DNA from: Siphlonurus alternatus
Lineage: Eukaryota; Arthropoda; Insecta; Ephemeroptera; Siphlonuridae
Assembly (NCBI GenBank): GCA_949825025.1
Contig: OX463778.1
Span: forward strand, 41,749,646 to 41,813,645
DNA: 64,000 nt
Direction: 5' to 3'
Shown in pieces: positions 52,801 through 63,627 of the stretch. The position numbers and the translations under genes were made by a program. The notes under the pieces are model-generated. The model was not told the origin of the DNA. It was given only the letters and a program-made list of their open reading frames with translations, and made no database searches. Position 1 is the first letter of the stretch, and each line of letters begins with the position of its first letter.

Positions 52801-55800
52801 AATAATATAGACAAGTGTTTTTTTTTTTTTTTTTTTTCCTCTTCATTTTCAAAAGTGCATGTATATTAGTTTAATATTCACTTCAAACGCTTTTATTATT
52901 TTTTTTTTTAATTTATTGCTTAAATATTACATTATACATCATTTTTACACCCACATTAAAATTAACTATATGTATAATTTCACCATTGCTAATGATAGAT
53001 GAAAGTTCCACATTTCTTCCGGAGCGTTTCGATGCTTTCTTGATAATTTCTCAATATTAATATTCCATCGCAAGAATTGAAGCAGCAGGATAAACTACGA
53101 GTATGACTGTGAATGGAGCAAATGACTACATCCAAAAAAGAGACCCTCAAACGAACTGACGAGGTGCGTGCCTGATTGCAGCTTGAGAACGAGCTGGCCG
53201 AGGCTGCCGCCGCGAACCTGGCTGCGCGCGCAATCAAGTTGGAGCAGCGGCTCGAGGACGAGATTCTGACTGCTGCAGTGGCTACTCTGCAAGACCCCAA
53301 CCCTAAGCGACGTGCCGCACGAATGGCTGAGCTTGGGCAAATGGTGAAGCGAGACAAGCGTACCGTCGAGGCCATTACTGGACTTCTTGGAGCTAGCGGT
53401 GGTGCCGTGGCCGGAGTTGCTGGAGCCTCCGTAAGCGGCGCAGCGCGAGTGGCCGGAGCAGGAAGCAGCGCTGCGGTCAGTACCTGGAGTCACCAAGTGC
53501 AGCGCCACCGTATCCCAGTAGCATTTTCAACAGTGTAGAGCCCATTGAGACGAATTAAGGATTAAAACTCAAGGATTCTCAATTTAAATGTCCTTGAAAT
53601 TTAAAATCTATTGATGGCAACGTCAATTTGAGAACAAGGCTGACATTTCTTTATTTTCATTTGCAGTTGAGGAAAATGACGCTTGAGAATAATTCTTAAT
53701 GAAACACTGTGTTTTTTTTAAAGAAAAATGTTAAGTTGAAAAAACAGAAAAACAAACTACTTCATTCTTACACGTGTTCATAAACAGTGGTTGAATTTAA
53801 GGCTCTATATTGTTGACAGTAAAAGTAGTGTAGCCACTATAGCCCATTGCTTTTGCACTGAATGTAATTATACTTATCAATGCAAAATAGATCATATTCT
53901 ATATGTAGTCATTGCCCATGCACTCTGTTATGAATTGCACAATTATGACTTGAATATAAGCATTGCACATATATTATTTATTGACCAGCACTTGCTACGA
54001 CTGTATACCTGAATGCACGTTCTTTCTTAATTCATCATCAATTCATTCTTAATCCCTCCTATGATCATTGTCTTTTGTACCATTTTTCTGTTCTTGCAAC
54101 ATTCCTCATTTCATCACATCACCTCTCTTCTCACATTAATTATTTCTATTTATTAACAAGATCATTAACTTTTCGTAATCTGAATGAATTGGCATTAATT
54201 TAAAAATATTATAAATTTAATTAGTATTGGGTCTTCATGACGATATACATTTCACATCAGTGCTACAAGACATCACTTTCCATTATAGTGATGCAAAGAT
54301 TAAATAATTTTTATTTCATATATAATATATTATTCACTTTTTTTTTCAATCAAAGGAAAAGTTGCCTTGTATAGAAGCATTCTTTATGATTATAGAGTTA
54401 TACACGTCATGATTGCACTTTCTAGTCCCCGCAGCCGCCGCCGCTGCGCGATCTCTCTATATATTTCTCTCGCTAGTTGTGTAGATGCACTTTTTCCTTG
54501 CACCAATGCAGCGGTGCATATACCTGCGCCCGCCTGCATACACCGCAGCATGCACCGCAGACAAATAAGCAAGCGGCAGTGGCGAATGCAGCAGTAGCTA
54601 GCGCGAGATGAAAGCGACAGGGAGGGATGATGCATGATCTGTAACACACAGAAAGTTTCTCTTCGCACAGAGTTCGATGTTCTGACGAGGAAAATTGACG
54701 AAAATTATATTAAAAAAAAAAAAAAAAATAGGAGGGGGGGGGTGAGGGAGGAAATTGTAAACAAACAGAAATATATACAACAATTATTTTTTGTTTTTTT
54801 AAAAACTATGCATTTTTAAAAATTAGTAGCTGAATAAAGTTGTTTGCACGCTTACAAGATTATATTATAGTTGTGGTGTGAAAGTATGCTGAGTTGTTGT
54901 GTATTTGGGCAGACCTCTGTGGCCGGCGCGGCGGGAGGCGTGGCAGTCGACCTGGCTCAGCGTGGCTCCTCAGCTGGTGCTCTCGTAGGCAGCCTCGTGT
55001 CCAGCGTGCTGGGTGCCAGCAGTTCCGCAGCGTCAGGTGCCAGTGGAATCGGCACTCCGAATGCCGCCGGAGACGTAAGTATTGACCGTGCCACCGGAGG
55101 AGCCATTGCACCAATCTTAACAAAAAAGTGGTGCGCGCTTCACTGTATACAACAAACCTTAAATTATAATACATTTTCTGATTATTTTCAGCAGCTTATA
55201 TAATACACATAACAAGAAGATCTTTTTAACCAAGCATTGTTGCCCGTATATAGTATATTTACTTTATTACATAGTATAAAAATTAACACTTTTTTGACCC
55301 ATTTTTTTAATTAATAATTTAAATTAATATTATTTGTTTTCTTCTACTGACCAATACATTTGCAAAGCAATGCATTACATCTACATGAAGTTGTAGCCTG
55401 TATTTGCAGTCAGTAATGGTTGGACTAAAAAAACTCAAATCGTAACCAAAGCATTAAAATTTGCTCAATTTTTTCTCTATTTATTTGCATGATTGCTCTA
55501 TATTTCTTGTTTCCTTACTTATTATTTATTTTATATTATATTTTAAGGCATATATTATATACAGTACACACCTAATAAACTAATGAATATATAAATATTT
55601 TGTATTGTAATTTACAAATTGAATTCAAGAAACTTCAAGTCAAGCTCATAACTCATTTTTGTTTATAATTTCAGGACCCCAACGCTGGAGCGTTCAGTCC
55701 TCTCCGTCTCCTCAGCGATTCCGTGTCTACCGTTCTTAGGGTATGAAAGAATATTAATAATCTCTTTACAGCAAAGAATAACAAACGGACTGGTTACCAA

Positions 55801-56301
55801 GGACTTTATGTAGAATTGGCATTATTTAAAGAAATGTTTCTTTTTACAACAAAATTGTAATTTTTGAACTGTATTGCGTGACATCCTAACATCTTCAGTC
55901 ATGTAATATCAGTTAAAAATTGAAATAAAAATACGTAAAGGAACATTTTCTTTGAATTGTGAAATTTAAGTGGATTTACATGCGTGATTAAAAAAGTATG
56001 CAGTTTTGAATTCTGATTGTTACCTAATTCTGGGTCACGTGATGCGAGTCTCGTGATCCTAGAAAATCGCAACAGAATTTAATGAAGCTTAATTTTAGAA
56101 TGAATTTGACGCGCAACTAAATCCACCCTTTTTCCTTTTCCAATTCTATACTATACTAATATATTAATTGTAAATAACTGACTTGTTATATTTCTAATTC
56201 AGCACTTGGCGTTGCAGATCAAGTTCTCCATCTTCCGCACCCTGTTCTCCCTGGTGAGCGGTCTGCTCTCCGCCTCCTCGGGCTCTGCCGCGGCCGCCTA
56301 G
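49672..56301 (+). CDS. Secreted proprotein with KRDKR site, five coding exons (about 244 aa)
   Basis: Coding exons: 49672-49830 (53 aa), 53182-53430 (83 aa), 54913-55074 (54 aa), 55675-55740 (22 aa), 56203-56301 (32 aa plus TAG). All introns are phase 0 with GT-AG ends. Residues 1-21 are a signal peptide (MVPFGRRVLLGVLLMAVALQ, cleavage near QAMPMP). An acidic Asn/Asp linker follows. Exon 3 is a charged Ala-rich helix-like region with PNPKRR and VKRDKR, then TVEAITGLLGASGG. The rest is Ala/Gly/Ser-rich and hydrophobic, ending IKFSIFRTLFSLVSG plus a Ser/Ala tail. A convertase cut after RDKR would release a Gly/Ala-rich C-terminal half (inference). AATAAA lies at 56804-56809. The family is not recognised; the design matches the minus-strand gene at 4.7-17.4 kb. 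Confidence 0.75.
49870..53175. other. Intron 2 of the plus-strand gene
   Basis: AT-rich. A GC-richer patch at about 50160-50480 has no exon I can support. A poly(T) run lies at about 52820-52837. Confidence 0.5.
53182..53430 (+). CDS. Exon with KRDKR cleavage site
   Basis: Acceptor CCTGATTGCAG ends at 53181. Two in-phase donors are possible: GCCTCC|GTAAGC (53430) and GCTGCG|GTCAGT (53475). The longer form adds 15 residues of similar Ala/Gly composition (VSGAARVAGAGSSAA). GTAAGC is the better donor. Confidence 0.75.
54913..55074 (+). CDS. Ala/Gly/Ser-rich exon (54 aa)
   Basis: Acceptor TGTATTTGGGCAG and donor GGAGAC|GTAAGT are strong. The peptide starts TSVAGAAGGVAVDLAQ, has a Val/Leu/Ser stretch, and ends IGTPNAAGD. 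Confidence 0.8.
55675..55740 (+). CDS. Small exon (22 aa)
   Basis: Acceptor TTTATAATTTCAG and donor CTTAGG|GTATGA. The peptide DPNAGAFSPLRLLSDSVSTV continues with LR and looks amphipathic. Confidence 0.75.
56203..56301 (+). CDS. Last coding exon (32 aa)
   Basis: Acceptor ATTTCTAATTCAG ends at 56202. A second CAG at 56215-56217 could serve and would drop five residues (HLALQ). The frame IKFSIFRTLFSLVSG is followed by a Leu/Ser/Ala tail and TAG at 56299. Confidence 0.75.
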   Translation, partial: HLALQIKFSIFRTLFSLVSGLLSASSGSAAAA

Positions 56302-56803
56302 GCCATTCTGAGCCAGGGAACGCCCTCTAGATAAAGGAGGACTGCCCCGCCCACTCGCTCAACCTCATCAACATAATGTCATCTCATTATCATCTACCAA
56401 TATAAGATATAAGTTATAATTCACTTTTATAAGTAGGTAATAGCAATCAGAACTCCAGAATTTTGGGTAAAAAGTCAATGAGATCCTGACTAAATACTCG
56501 TTTTTGAAAAAAAAAAACAATTTCTTTTCTATGAAAAAAAATTTAAAAAATACATATGTAATATTGATTTGATCTTTAAAATCAATACGTAATAATTTAA
56601 AAGCAAAATTGCAAACACACATTGCTTTTTTTTTATGTGTAAGTTAAACTTTCTTCTCCTATTTGTATATGAAATTCTTCTTTTGTACGTATACATATTA
56701 TAAGCAAAACAAAAATCATTCATGATTATCAATAGAAATCACATTAGTGTATATATGAGATATGTAAATATATATACAAATTTATAGCACTAGATTATAA
56801 GGC

Positions 56804-56809
56804 AATAAA
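56804..56809 (+). terminator. Polyadenylation signal AATAAA
   Basis: First clear AATAAA in plus orientation after the stop of the secreted-protein gene, about 500 bases downstream in AT-rich sequence. Confidence 0.4.
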
Positions 56810-57413
56810 CTAATTATTATCAACTTAAACTTGCTGTACGCTTATTATTATTTAACCAAATTCTATAATATATTATTTAGTTTAGTTTATACTGTAAAAT
56901 ATTATTTGTAAGGATTAAAAATAGTCATAATTAATGTTGAATAAAATAAACGTTAGTTTGTTATTATTATAATTAAGGCTTAATTTGATCTTCATGGCAC
57001 TAATAAAAATTATAATACTACATCGTAGCTTTATTATTGTTGTATACTATTCCATATTTAATTAAAAATACCTTTCAAACAAAACTTTAAAAACTTATAG
57101 GTAAAAACTTCTTGTTATCACAAATAAAAATGGTCATTATTAAAACCCCATGGAAAAATAATCAACAATGCTCACTTTGGTCTGGCAATTGCTATTTTTT
57201 TTAGCACATGTATATGCAGTGCAAAGTTATTTGCAGATTCCACGTTTCATAAATATTAACAATATATAACAACAACAGTAATAATAACATTTTATTTTAT
57301 TAGCTGTAACAGAACAGTCTGCATGGACAGTAGAGCAGCTATAAAGAAAACTAATTAATGGAACAAAATTCATCCAACACACTCAATAGAAAAGTAATGA
57401 AAACTACCGTCAA

Positions 57414-57565
57414 TGGTTTCGAGCATCGAAGTAAAAAAAATATATATATATTACACATGAACAGATCGTTCGTAAAAAAAAAAAAATGCTCGTTCTATCT
57501 TTTCAGATTTTTCCGAGAGCAAGAACTAGATTTGAAAATAATGAAAATATTAAAGTAACGTACGT
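57414..57565. mobile_element. Solo half of a family B foldback
   Basis: CTTTTCAGATTTTTCCGAGA and GAACTAGATTTGAAAATAAT follow the same order as the left arm of the element at 32583-32908, and the AT-rich segment before it (TTTCGAGCATCGAAG then A/T) also corresponds. No matching right arm is nearby. Confidence 0.45.
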
Positions 57566-57986
57566 GATTTTGTTGCCAGAAAAGGACATGCTTATCAAAA
57601 TCTTTATTTAAAGATATTTTTATAACTCCTGGACTCTGAATATAGTCCAAATAGTCCAGATTATTAGAAACCCAACTTGCATAAAAATATCTCAACTCCT
57701 GGTTTATAGGCAACTTTTTGAGCAGTCATGTATTGCGGCGCAGCATTCCCACCTTCTTTTAGATTGCTTTGACTCCTTACTTTGTATTTGTATTATGTAA
57801 ATTATTCACATAATACAAATATATAGTTAAAATTAAAAAGCAACAATTTTTGATGCAACAAATCAAACAAAAGTCAAGGTACACACACTTATTTTTTACT
57901 AATTAATATAATTACATATATTATTATATTGCTGTATGACCTCGCAAGCATCATGTTGATTCAAACGCTTCAGACTAGTTCAGACT

Positions 57987-58037
57987 CTACTTCAGCTGCA
58001 AGAGGATGAAGGTGTAGCTGATGGCAGCTCCGATCAT
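57987..58037 (-). CDS. Gustatory receptor exon 4 (C-terminus)
   Basis: Acceptor GTTGCTGCAG; MIGAAISYTFILLQLK and stop TAG. Confidence 0.88.
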   Translation of the reverse strand: MIGAAISYTFILLQLK

Positions 58038-60416
58038 CTGCAGCAACACATATTTTAGGTTACGACACTTACGACCACGTCAGCAATGTCAGATGCGGAT
58101 ATTACCGAGAACAGCAGCGGCAGGTCCACGTTGAAGAGTCGGCACGCGGAGAACGTGACGTGACGAGACTGCGCCTGCGCCGTGAACATCAGCAACTGAA
58201 TGGAGAAATATTAGCAATGTTAGATTCGACAGAACGAGAGGGATAGATGAATGACGAAAATGACGAATACTCTTTGCTAGATTATTCCAACCTGCAATGT
58301 ACTCTCGACTCTCCTATTTAATCTCACCTTTAAGGGATACTTTCTGTAGCTCTTATGTATATATTAGTACCTTATAATTTTATAATGGTGATCGAATGAA
58401 CATCATTTACAAATTAAATGCTTCTTATTCAACAACGTGAAGATAATTTTAATGTATTACATGAGGGCTTATTTCTTTTTCTTTAATGTTAAATTAATGT
58501 AATTTTGAATGTGAAAAATCTTTTCATCATATAAAGTGTTTGTTTGTAGTTGTTTAATATCCCCACGCCTTGCATGAACGTCATGAAACATATACAGTCG
58601 GTCTTAGTGTAAAACACATTATAATATACTTGTAGGAATACAATTTTAATTTAATTAAATTAAATAAATTAATTTTTTAATTTTAATTTTCACCTACAAG
58701 TTTAATGTATGAGTGTGTGCAAACTTAGTTACCTGCCCACAAGGCGTAGAGATTAATTTATAAAGCTGCAAAGACATGTTATGTAAAGAGTGTACATACT
58801 TCCTTTTTTGTGTCAACATTCATCGTTCTATTGTCCAGGCGAGTCAACGTCTCAGCAGTCCTCTCTGACTAAGAACAAATATAATTATTTTTTAATAATG
58901 TGCAGCAATGTTTCAGCCGTGGTCACTGAAATAAAATACACAATCCAATAGTTCACAATGTAAATATAGTATAATAAATTGTGATATAAATGATAAATGT
59001 ATTAGCATATTAACATATCATTTATAGTATTAGCCCCAAGGCTCGTCTGAATAAACTATATATAGTAATAAGGACACATATTCATGTTATAATGTTAAAT
59101 CATAAGCATTAGATTTTAGCCAACCCAAAATTTAAAAAATATTTCAAGCTTTTATTTTTCATTGAAATTTGCTCATTTCTGGAGGTGTTGCATAAAAAAA
59201 GCAAAGCTCAAAAGTGACGTCATCAAAATAAATGTGATAATTTCTATGAATGTTAAAATAAAGCAAAGCTTTTGAATAAATTTTTGTTTCCAACTTTTTG
59301 CTGAAATAGTTAATAGTTATATTTATATAATCATTTGAATTTCTGAGCACTTCACCATTTCATGAAAGGCCTCAATTGCCTCAAATAATCTCTAATTTTG
59401 TTTATAACACTTGCAATTCATTGAAACATTTAGTTACTTTGCTCTGTTAAGTATTTATTCTTACACATTAAATATTTTAAATAAAGAATAAACTGTAGAC
59501 CTACCTCTTTTGAAACGCAGTCACAGAAGAAAGTTATGATTGAGGTGCGTACTATAGTTTCAATCATTGCCATTATTGCTCCAATAAATTTACTATACTG
59601 CTCTTGAGGTGAAAATCGCAACGAAACGAGCAATATCATGCAGAGTAATATAGAAAAATTAAATGAAATGTTCAGTAGCAAAACAGGCCCCATGTTTTCA
59701 TTTATTTTTCTCTGTGTGTCCCCTAAAATCGCGTGAGCTTCTCGCCAAATCTCAACTTGTTCTGTCGTCAAGCTAGACCAAGGTTTGGTCTCTGCCAGGC
59801 AACAATCAAGTGACATATTGATGACACAGTAGCGTGCGCTAAGCTCACGGCAAAATACCACGAGCAGTTGCTCAGCCACCAACAACAAAACCCACAAGAG
59901 CTCTCCATAAAAATCGAGCATTTCATACCAGCAGTGACTTTCAGCAGGCCTCTTGTACACAAAACTTCCATACATAATTTGAACTATTGAGTAGGATACA
60001 AGAAAAAAAGAAATCTTATGTGAATAACACTTTTTGGTACCATAATATTCATAATTAATAGCTCCATCTACAATATCTAAGTATTGAATTATATTATTAA
60101 TAAAATTGCAACTGTTTATTGAAAAATAAAATAAAAATGCCGCTGCTAATATTCCAATAAATTGAAATGTGTATATTGAACTCTGCGTACTGAAATATGT
60201 TATTTGTTTATCTGAGAGCGCTAAGAAGTTACAGAGCTTCTGGAGGACCAAATGCGTCTTGACGGCGGCTATGGAGAGCACGAGGGTGGCGCACAGAACA
60301 CGTGAGGTCACGGAGGTGACGAGGCGGCGCGAAGAGAAGTCTATGCGAGCAAAGGGCAGCAGGCCGACGGCCCGGGTCAGGTGCAGCACGGGCAGAAGTC
60401 GTCCCAGAGAGTCCAT
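57987..60416 (-). CDS. Gustatory receptor (7-transmembrane chemoreceptor), four exons, about 373 aa
   Basis: Exons on the minus strand: 60416-59505 (304 aa), 58868-58800 (23 aa), 58195-58106 (30 aa), 58037-57987 (16 aa plus TAG). All three introns are phase 0, as is usual for the conserved C-terminal introns of arthropod Gr genes. Family marks are TFSACRLFNVDLPLLFS in exon 3 (the conserved Gr TM7 entry motif) and SYTFILLQL in exon 4 (the T-Y-x5-Q motif). Exon 1 carries about six hydrophobic segments, for example FIGILAAAFLFYF and LLNISFNFSILLCMILL. The start at 60416 is the first ATG (MDSLGRLLPVLHLTRAVG), fitting Gr N-termini; the codon at 60461 is TTG. The product would be a ligand-gated cation channel subunit in chemosensory neurons (family knowledge). 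Ligand unknown. It looks intact. Confidence 0.88.
58106..58195 (-). CDS. Gustatory receptor exon 3
   Basis: Acceptor CTCCATTCAG and donor TTCTCG|GTAATA; 30 residues with FSACRLFNVDLPLL. Confidence 0.88.
58800..58868 (-). CDS. Gustatory receptor exon 2
   Basis: Acceptor TTGTTCTTAG and donor AAGGAA|GTATGT; 23 residues, SERTAETLTRLDNRT then NVDTKKE, corresponding to the intracellular loop before TM7. Confidence 0.85.
59505..60416 (-). CDS. Gustatory receptor exon 1
   Basis: A single 304-codon exon from ATG to donor AAAGAG|GTAGGT (59504). It contains the N-terminus and TM1-TM6. Confidence 0.88.
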
Positions 60417-60810
60417 GTCCGCAGTGGCTGCCCTCGCTCTGGTGAATCTAGTAAAATTCAACTATATGGTGTTCAATATGCGAACATTATAAATATTGAA
60501 ATTTTAACACAATACGTTTCATTATATTTGTATCTATATATTATAAGTATATTATTTATTTTACATGCACTCAAAGAGATTACTGTAACATAAATAATCA
60601 ATAAATACATTCAATCAAATATATTTTATTAATGCAGGGTTTATAAGAAATTTATAAATACAAATATAGATCTCTCTGCATGGAGAGTACACTAATTGTA
60701 AAAAAATGTGTGTATTTATTTTTTATTTGTAATATATATAATATATATGTAACATAAAATCATAATTTAGGGCGCATATATGATTAATCGAGCGTGTTAC
60801 CCCCCCCCCT

Positions 60811-60850
60811 CGTGCAAAACTGCGCCTGCGCCGCGAACATCTGCAACCAT
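60811..60850 (-). pseudogene. Relic of gustatory receptor exon 3
   Basis: The minus strand has GTTGCAG then GATGTTCGCGGCGCAGGCGC and AGT. This matches the start of exon 3 of the receptor (GATGTTCACGGCGCAGGCGC, AGT) at all but one of 23 positions, with an acceptor-like CAG before it. The similarity ends soon after and the frame runs into a poly(C)/G tract. It is probably a remnant of a tandem duplicate, though chance in a short GC-rich motif cannot be excluded. Confidence 0.45.
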
Positions 60851-61671
60851 GCGTGCATCAACGTGAGCACATTGCCTACGTCCAGGCGTCCGATGAAAAA
60901 TTATACGTCATTCTATTTCAACGGTCGAGGTCGAACACGGACCATTGACACCTCAGCACAGGCAGCGACTCCTCGAGGTGGCGAAACTTAATTCAAAGAT
61001 CTTCTTAATTGTTATGCTGAGGAAAATAGAGTCTCTCTTTAAAAATAAAATTTTAAGATTAAAAAAAAATATAATAAAAATCTGTTCATCCTCAATATCA
61101 CGGAGCTATACAGTTTTTTTTAATGAAAATTATGAGCATGCAGTGAGTCGACTTCAATTAATAGAATTAATGAATAAAATTATTATATTGTATACTATAT
61201 ATTGTACTTTCAATTTTTTCTAGTTTGACTTCATATAATTATTAAATATCCTGTATAATAATTTATTGCAAAATTTAATTAAAAAATCTCCACACATTAT
61301 ATTAGTTCAGTACTCTGGTTCTGGAAGTAGGTATCAATTATGCACTGATCGCTGTCTGATCGAGTTTGCTGAAACACTTCAAAATATATAAATTTAAGTG
61401 CAACACACAAAATTGATAATCATATTATACCACGATACGAATGGTATCGGTTCCTCATATATTGACACTGTTGGTAAAAATCGATGAAGTCTCTATATAA
61501 TATATTTATTGTATAGCAATAATTTTTCCAATAGATGACCAAATAATATCTAAATTAAAACTTACAATACATCATGTTTATGATGAATTGTTTACATGCA
61601 TGCTCTTTTTTTTTTTTTTAATTTTCATAATACATGGTTACATAATACAGTTTATAAGTTTATATACATAT

Positions 61672-62047
61672 TTAAGGTAGAGATAATATGTATCAGCTGG
61701 CCCAATGCTAAAAAAATCCCATTCATAAAAATTAAATGAAAAAAATTTAAAATGTTCTCCTCAACATCCCCTATCAGTAGGTAAAAAATCAGGTATATAA
61801 AAACGAGCTAGATTTCGAGTAATTAATTTTTAAAGTTCTCTAATTTAACATGGAAAAATGAAACTTCCATGTTAAATTAGTCAACTTTAAAAATTAATAA
61901 CTCGAAAACTAGCTCGTTTTTGTATACCTGATATTTTACCTACTGATAGGGGATGTTGAGGAGAACATTTTAATTTTTTTTCATAATTTTTATGAATGGG
62001 ATTTTTTTTAGCATTGGGCCAGCTGATACATATTATCTCTACCTTAA
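61672..62047. mobile_element. Foldback element, TTAA-ended family A, copy 3 (376 bp, diverged ends)
   Basis: It starts TTAAGGTAGAGATAATATGT and ends with its reverse complement. The inner block (AAATGTTCTCCTC, CCCCTATCAGTAGGTAAAA, AACATGGAAAAATGAAACTT) matches copies 1 and 2, but the outer 40 bp differ (CAGCTGGCCCAATGCT in place of ACGCCACCAATGTT). TTAA stands at both edges. Confidence 0.85.
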
Positions 62048-62266
62048 GTAATAGCTACTACATTTTGATGTTTTGACTTTTGACTTTGACTTTTGACAAT
62101 TTTATAATCTTTTAATACTTATTACATTATTTTATTGGCAAGAATGGTGAGAGAAAAGTTGACAATAAATTCGTAAACAACTAAATAATATACATTATTT
62201 TTTTTATATTTAATGAAATTATACAATATATTACTAAGAAAAAAACGCAGAAAAAACATGCATGCA

Positions 62267-62297
<31 letters not shown>

Positions 62298-62542
62298 CTG
62301 GATATTTTTAATTTGAGCATATTTAAATTGCTGTACAATAAAAATAAACTTTTTGCTATAAATATATCATATAATATATTTATACTGTATATATATTACA
62401 CATTATATTCGTAAATATTTTTATTGTGAAGATGCATGGTTGTTAATTGAAATTTAGTTGTATTTGAAATTTGAAAATAAAGATTGAAATAATTAAAAAT
62501 AACGACAAATAAAAATTTATATATACAATTAATGTTAAGACA

Positions 62543-62692
62543 TTAAAAGGGGCATTCACAAAGTTTTAAGGACACATTTAAGGCTCGATAATTTAAAGCT
62601 TGATTTTAGGCGTGTTTTTTAGACCCAAAATTTCTGGTCTTAAATTATTGAGCCTTAAATGTGGCCTTAAGGCTTTGTGAATGCCCCTTTAA
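62543..62692. mobile_element. Small foldback with GGGGCATTCACAAAG ends, copy 2
   Basis: AAGGGGCATTCACAAAGTTTT faces its imperfect complement (AAGGCTTTGTGAATGCCCCTT); inner arms pair around GCTCGATAATTTAAAG. TTAA lies at both edges (62543-62546, 62689-62692). It shares terminal sequence with 22345-22502. Confidence 0.75.
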
Positions 62693-63083
62693 AATTCCTA
62701 CATGATGATTGCAGAACTATATAATAATTGACGTATTTTTAATTTAATTTAATGCTTACACCAATGCTGTAGTAAAAGCTAATTAACATTGTAATAAATA
62801 AAATAAATAAAGTATATAGTAAATAAATTTTTATAGTGTAAATTTATTGTATGAATTTAAACACCTTTAAAGCTTACAGCTAGTATATAACATATATTGT
62901 ACTTTAATTAGCTATACGTACAGTATAACTGTCGGATTCCTTTTTTGAGCACGGGTATATCAATTATCACTCGATCGTGCAGTTTATTGTTTTAAATTAA
63001 TATTACACGTCAGTTTTGTTACTGAATTATTCGTAAAATGTTAACTAAAAAGGTGCGAGTGAGTTCTTGAGGTATCTCGCAGA

Positions 63084-63152
63084 TGGCGCGTCGATGCCGA
63101 AGCCGCTGCGGAGGTTCAGGTGAGCCCACACAGGTGAGCTGCCTGACTACAG
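63084..63152 (+). other. Possible 5' UTR exon with three tandem splice donors upstream of the filamin start
   Basis: CAG|GTGAGC (63119/63120), CAG|GTGAGC (63133/63134) and CAG|GTGGGA (63152/63153) follow one another in a GC-rich island. An ATG at 63084 reads MARRCRSRCGGS up to the first donor. Which is used, if any, cannot be told. Confidence 0.35.
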
Positions 63153-63269
63153 GTGGGAGGGAGGCGTGCGGGTTGGCCGAGTGGCGGGCGGCGACTGCAG
63201 TGCGGGCTTAGGAACCTTGTGTAGTGGTTTATGAGGTGTGAGGTGCAACGAGAGGGCGAGACCAGGAAT

Positions 63270-63627
63270 ATGGCAGCCCCCGCGGAGCACTTGCGGATTT
63301 CTCAGGTGGGGCTGGCTGCCCGCAGCCCCGAGGGACATGCAGCCAAGGGTGGAATGGCAATTAAGGGAAATGAAGATATGTGGGTACATATACAAGCAAA
63401 TACTTTTCGTAATTGGGTAAATGAGCACCTAAAAACAGTTGGATTAGTTGTGAGAGATTTAGATACCGATTTTTGTGATGGTACAAAATTAGTAGCTTTA
63501 GTAGAAATTTTACAGAAGAGACAGTTGAGACATATCAAAAGACCAGCTAATCCTCATCAATACCTTGAAAACGTAACTACAGCTCTGAACGCCGTAGCTG
63601 AGGATGGCGTCAAATTAGTCAACATTG
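63270..63627 (+). CDS. jbug: Filamin, jitterbug type, first coding exon (partial; gene leaves the window)
   Basis: The frame encodes MAAPAEHLRISQVG, a Gly-rich linker (KGGMAIKGNEDMW), and from about residue 38 the start of an actin-binding calponin-homology domain: IQANTFRNWVNEHL, DLDTDFCDGTKLVALVEIL, RPANPHQYLENVTTAL, VKLVNIG. These follow CH1 of filamins (NTF-W-NEHL, D-DG--L--L-E-L, RP--LEN, -KLVNI). The IQANTFRNW and DFCDG wording fits insect jitterbug rather than cheerio (from memory, not checked). Donor ATTG|GTAAGT at 63628, phase 1, where filamins continue into the rest of CH1. ATG 63270 has the better start context; an in-frame ATG at 63231 would add 13 residues. The protein cross-links actin in the cytoplasm. 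Later exons lie beyond 64000. Confidence 0.82.

Larger units (their letters stand above)
61000..63060. other. Intergenic stretch between the receptor and the filamin gene
   Basis: Apart from two foldbacks (61672-62047 and 62543-62692) it is AT-rich with no supported exon. Confidence 0.55.

Noticed and set aside
53095..53508. Minus-strand 137- and 128-codon frames
   Set aside because: Antisense shadows of the KRDKR exon, which has matched acceptor and donor sites.
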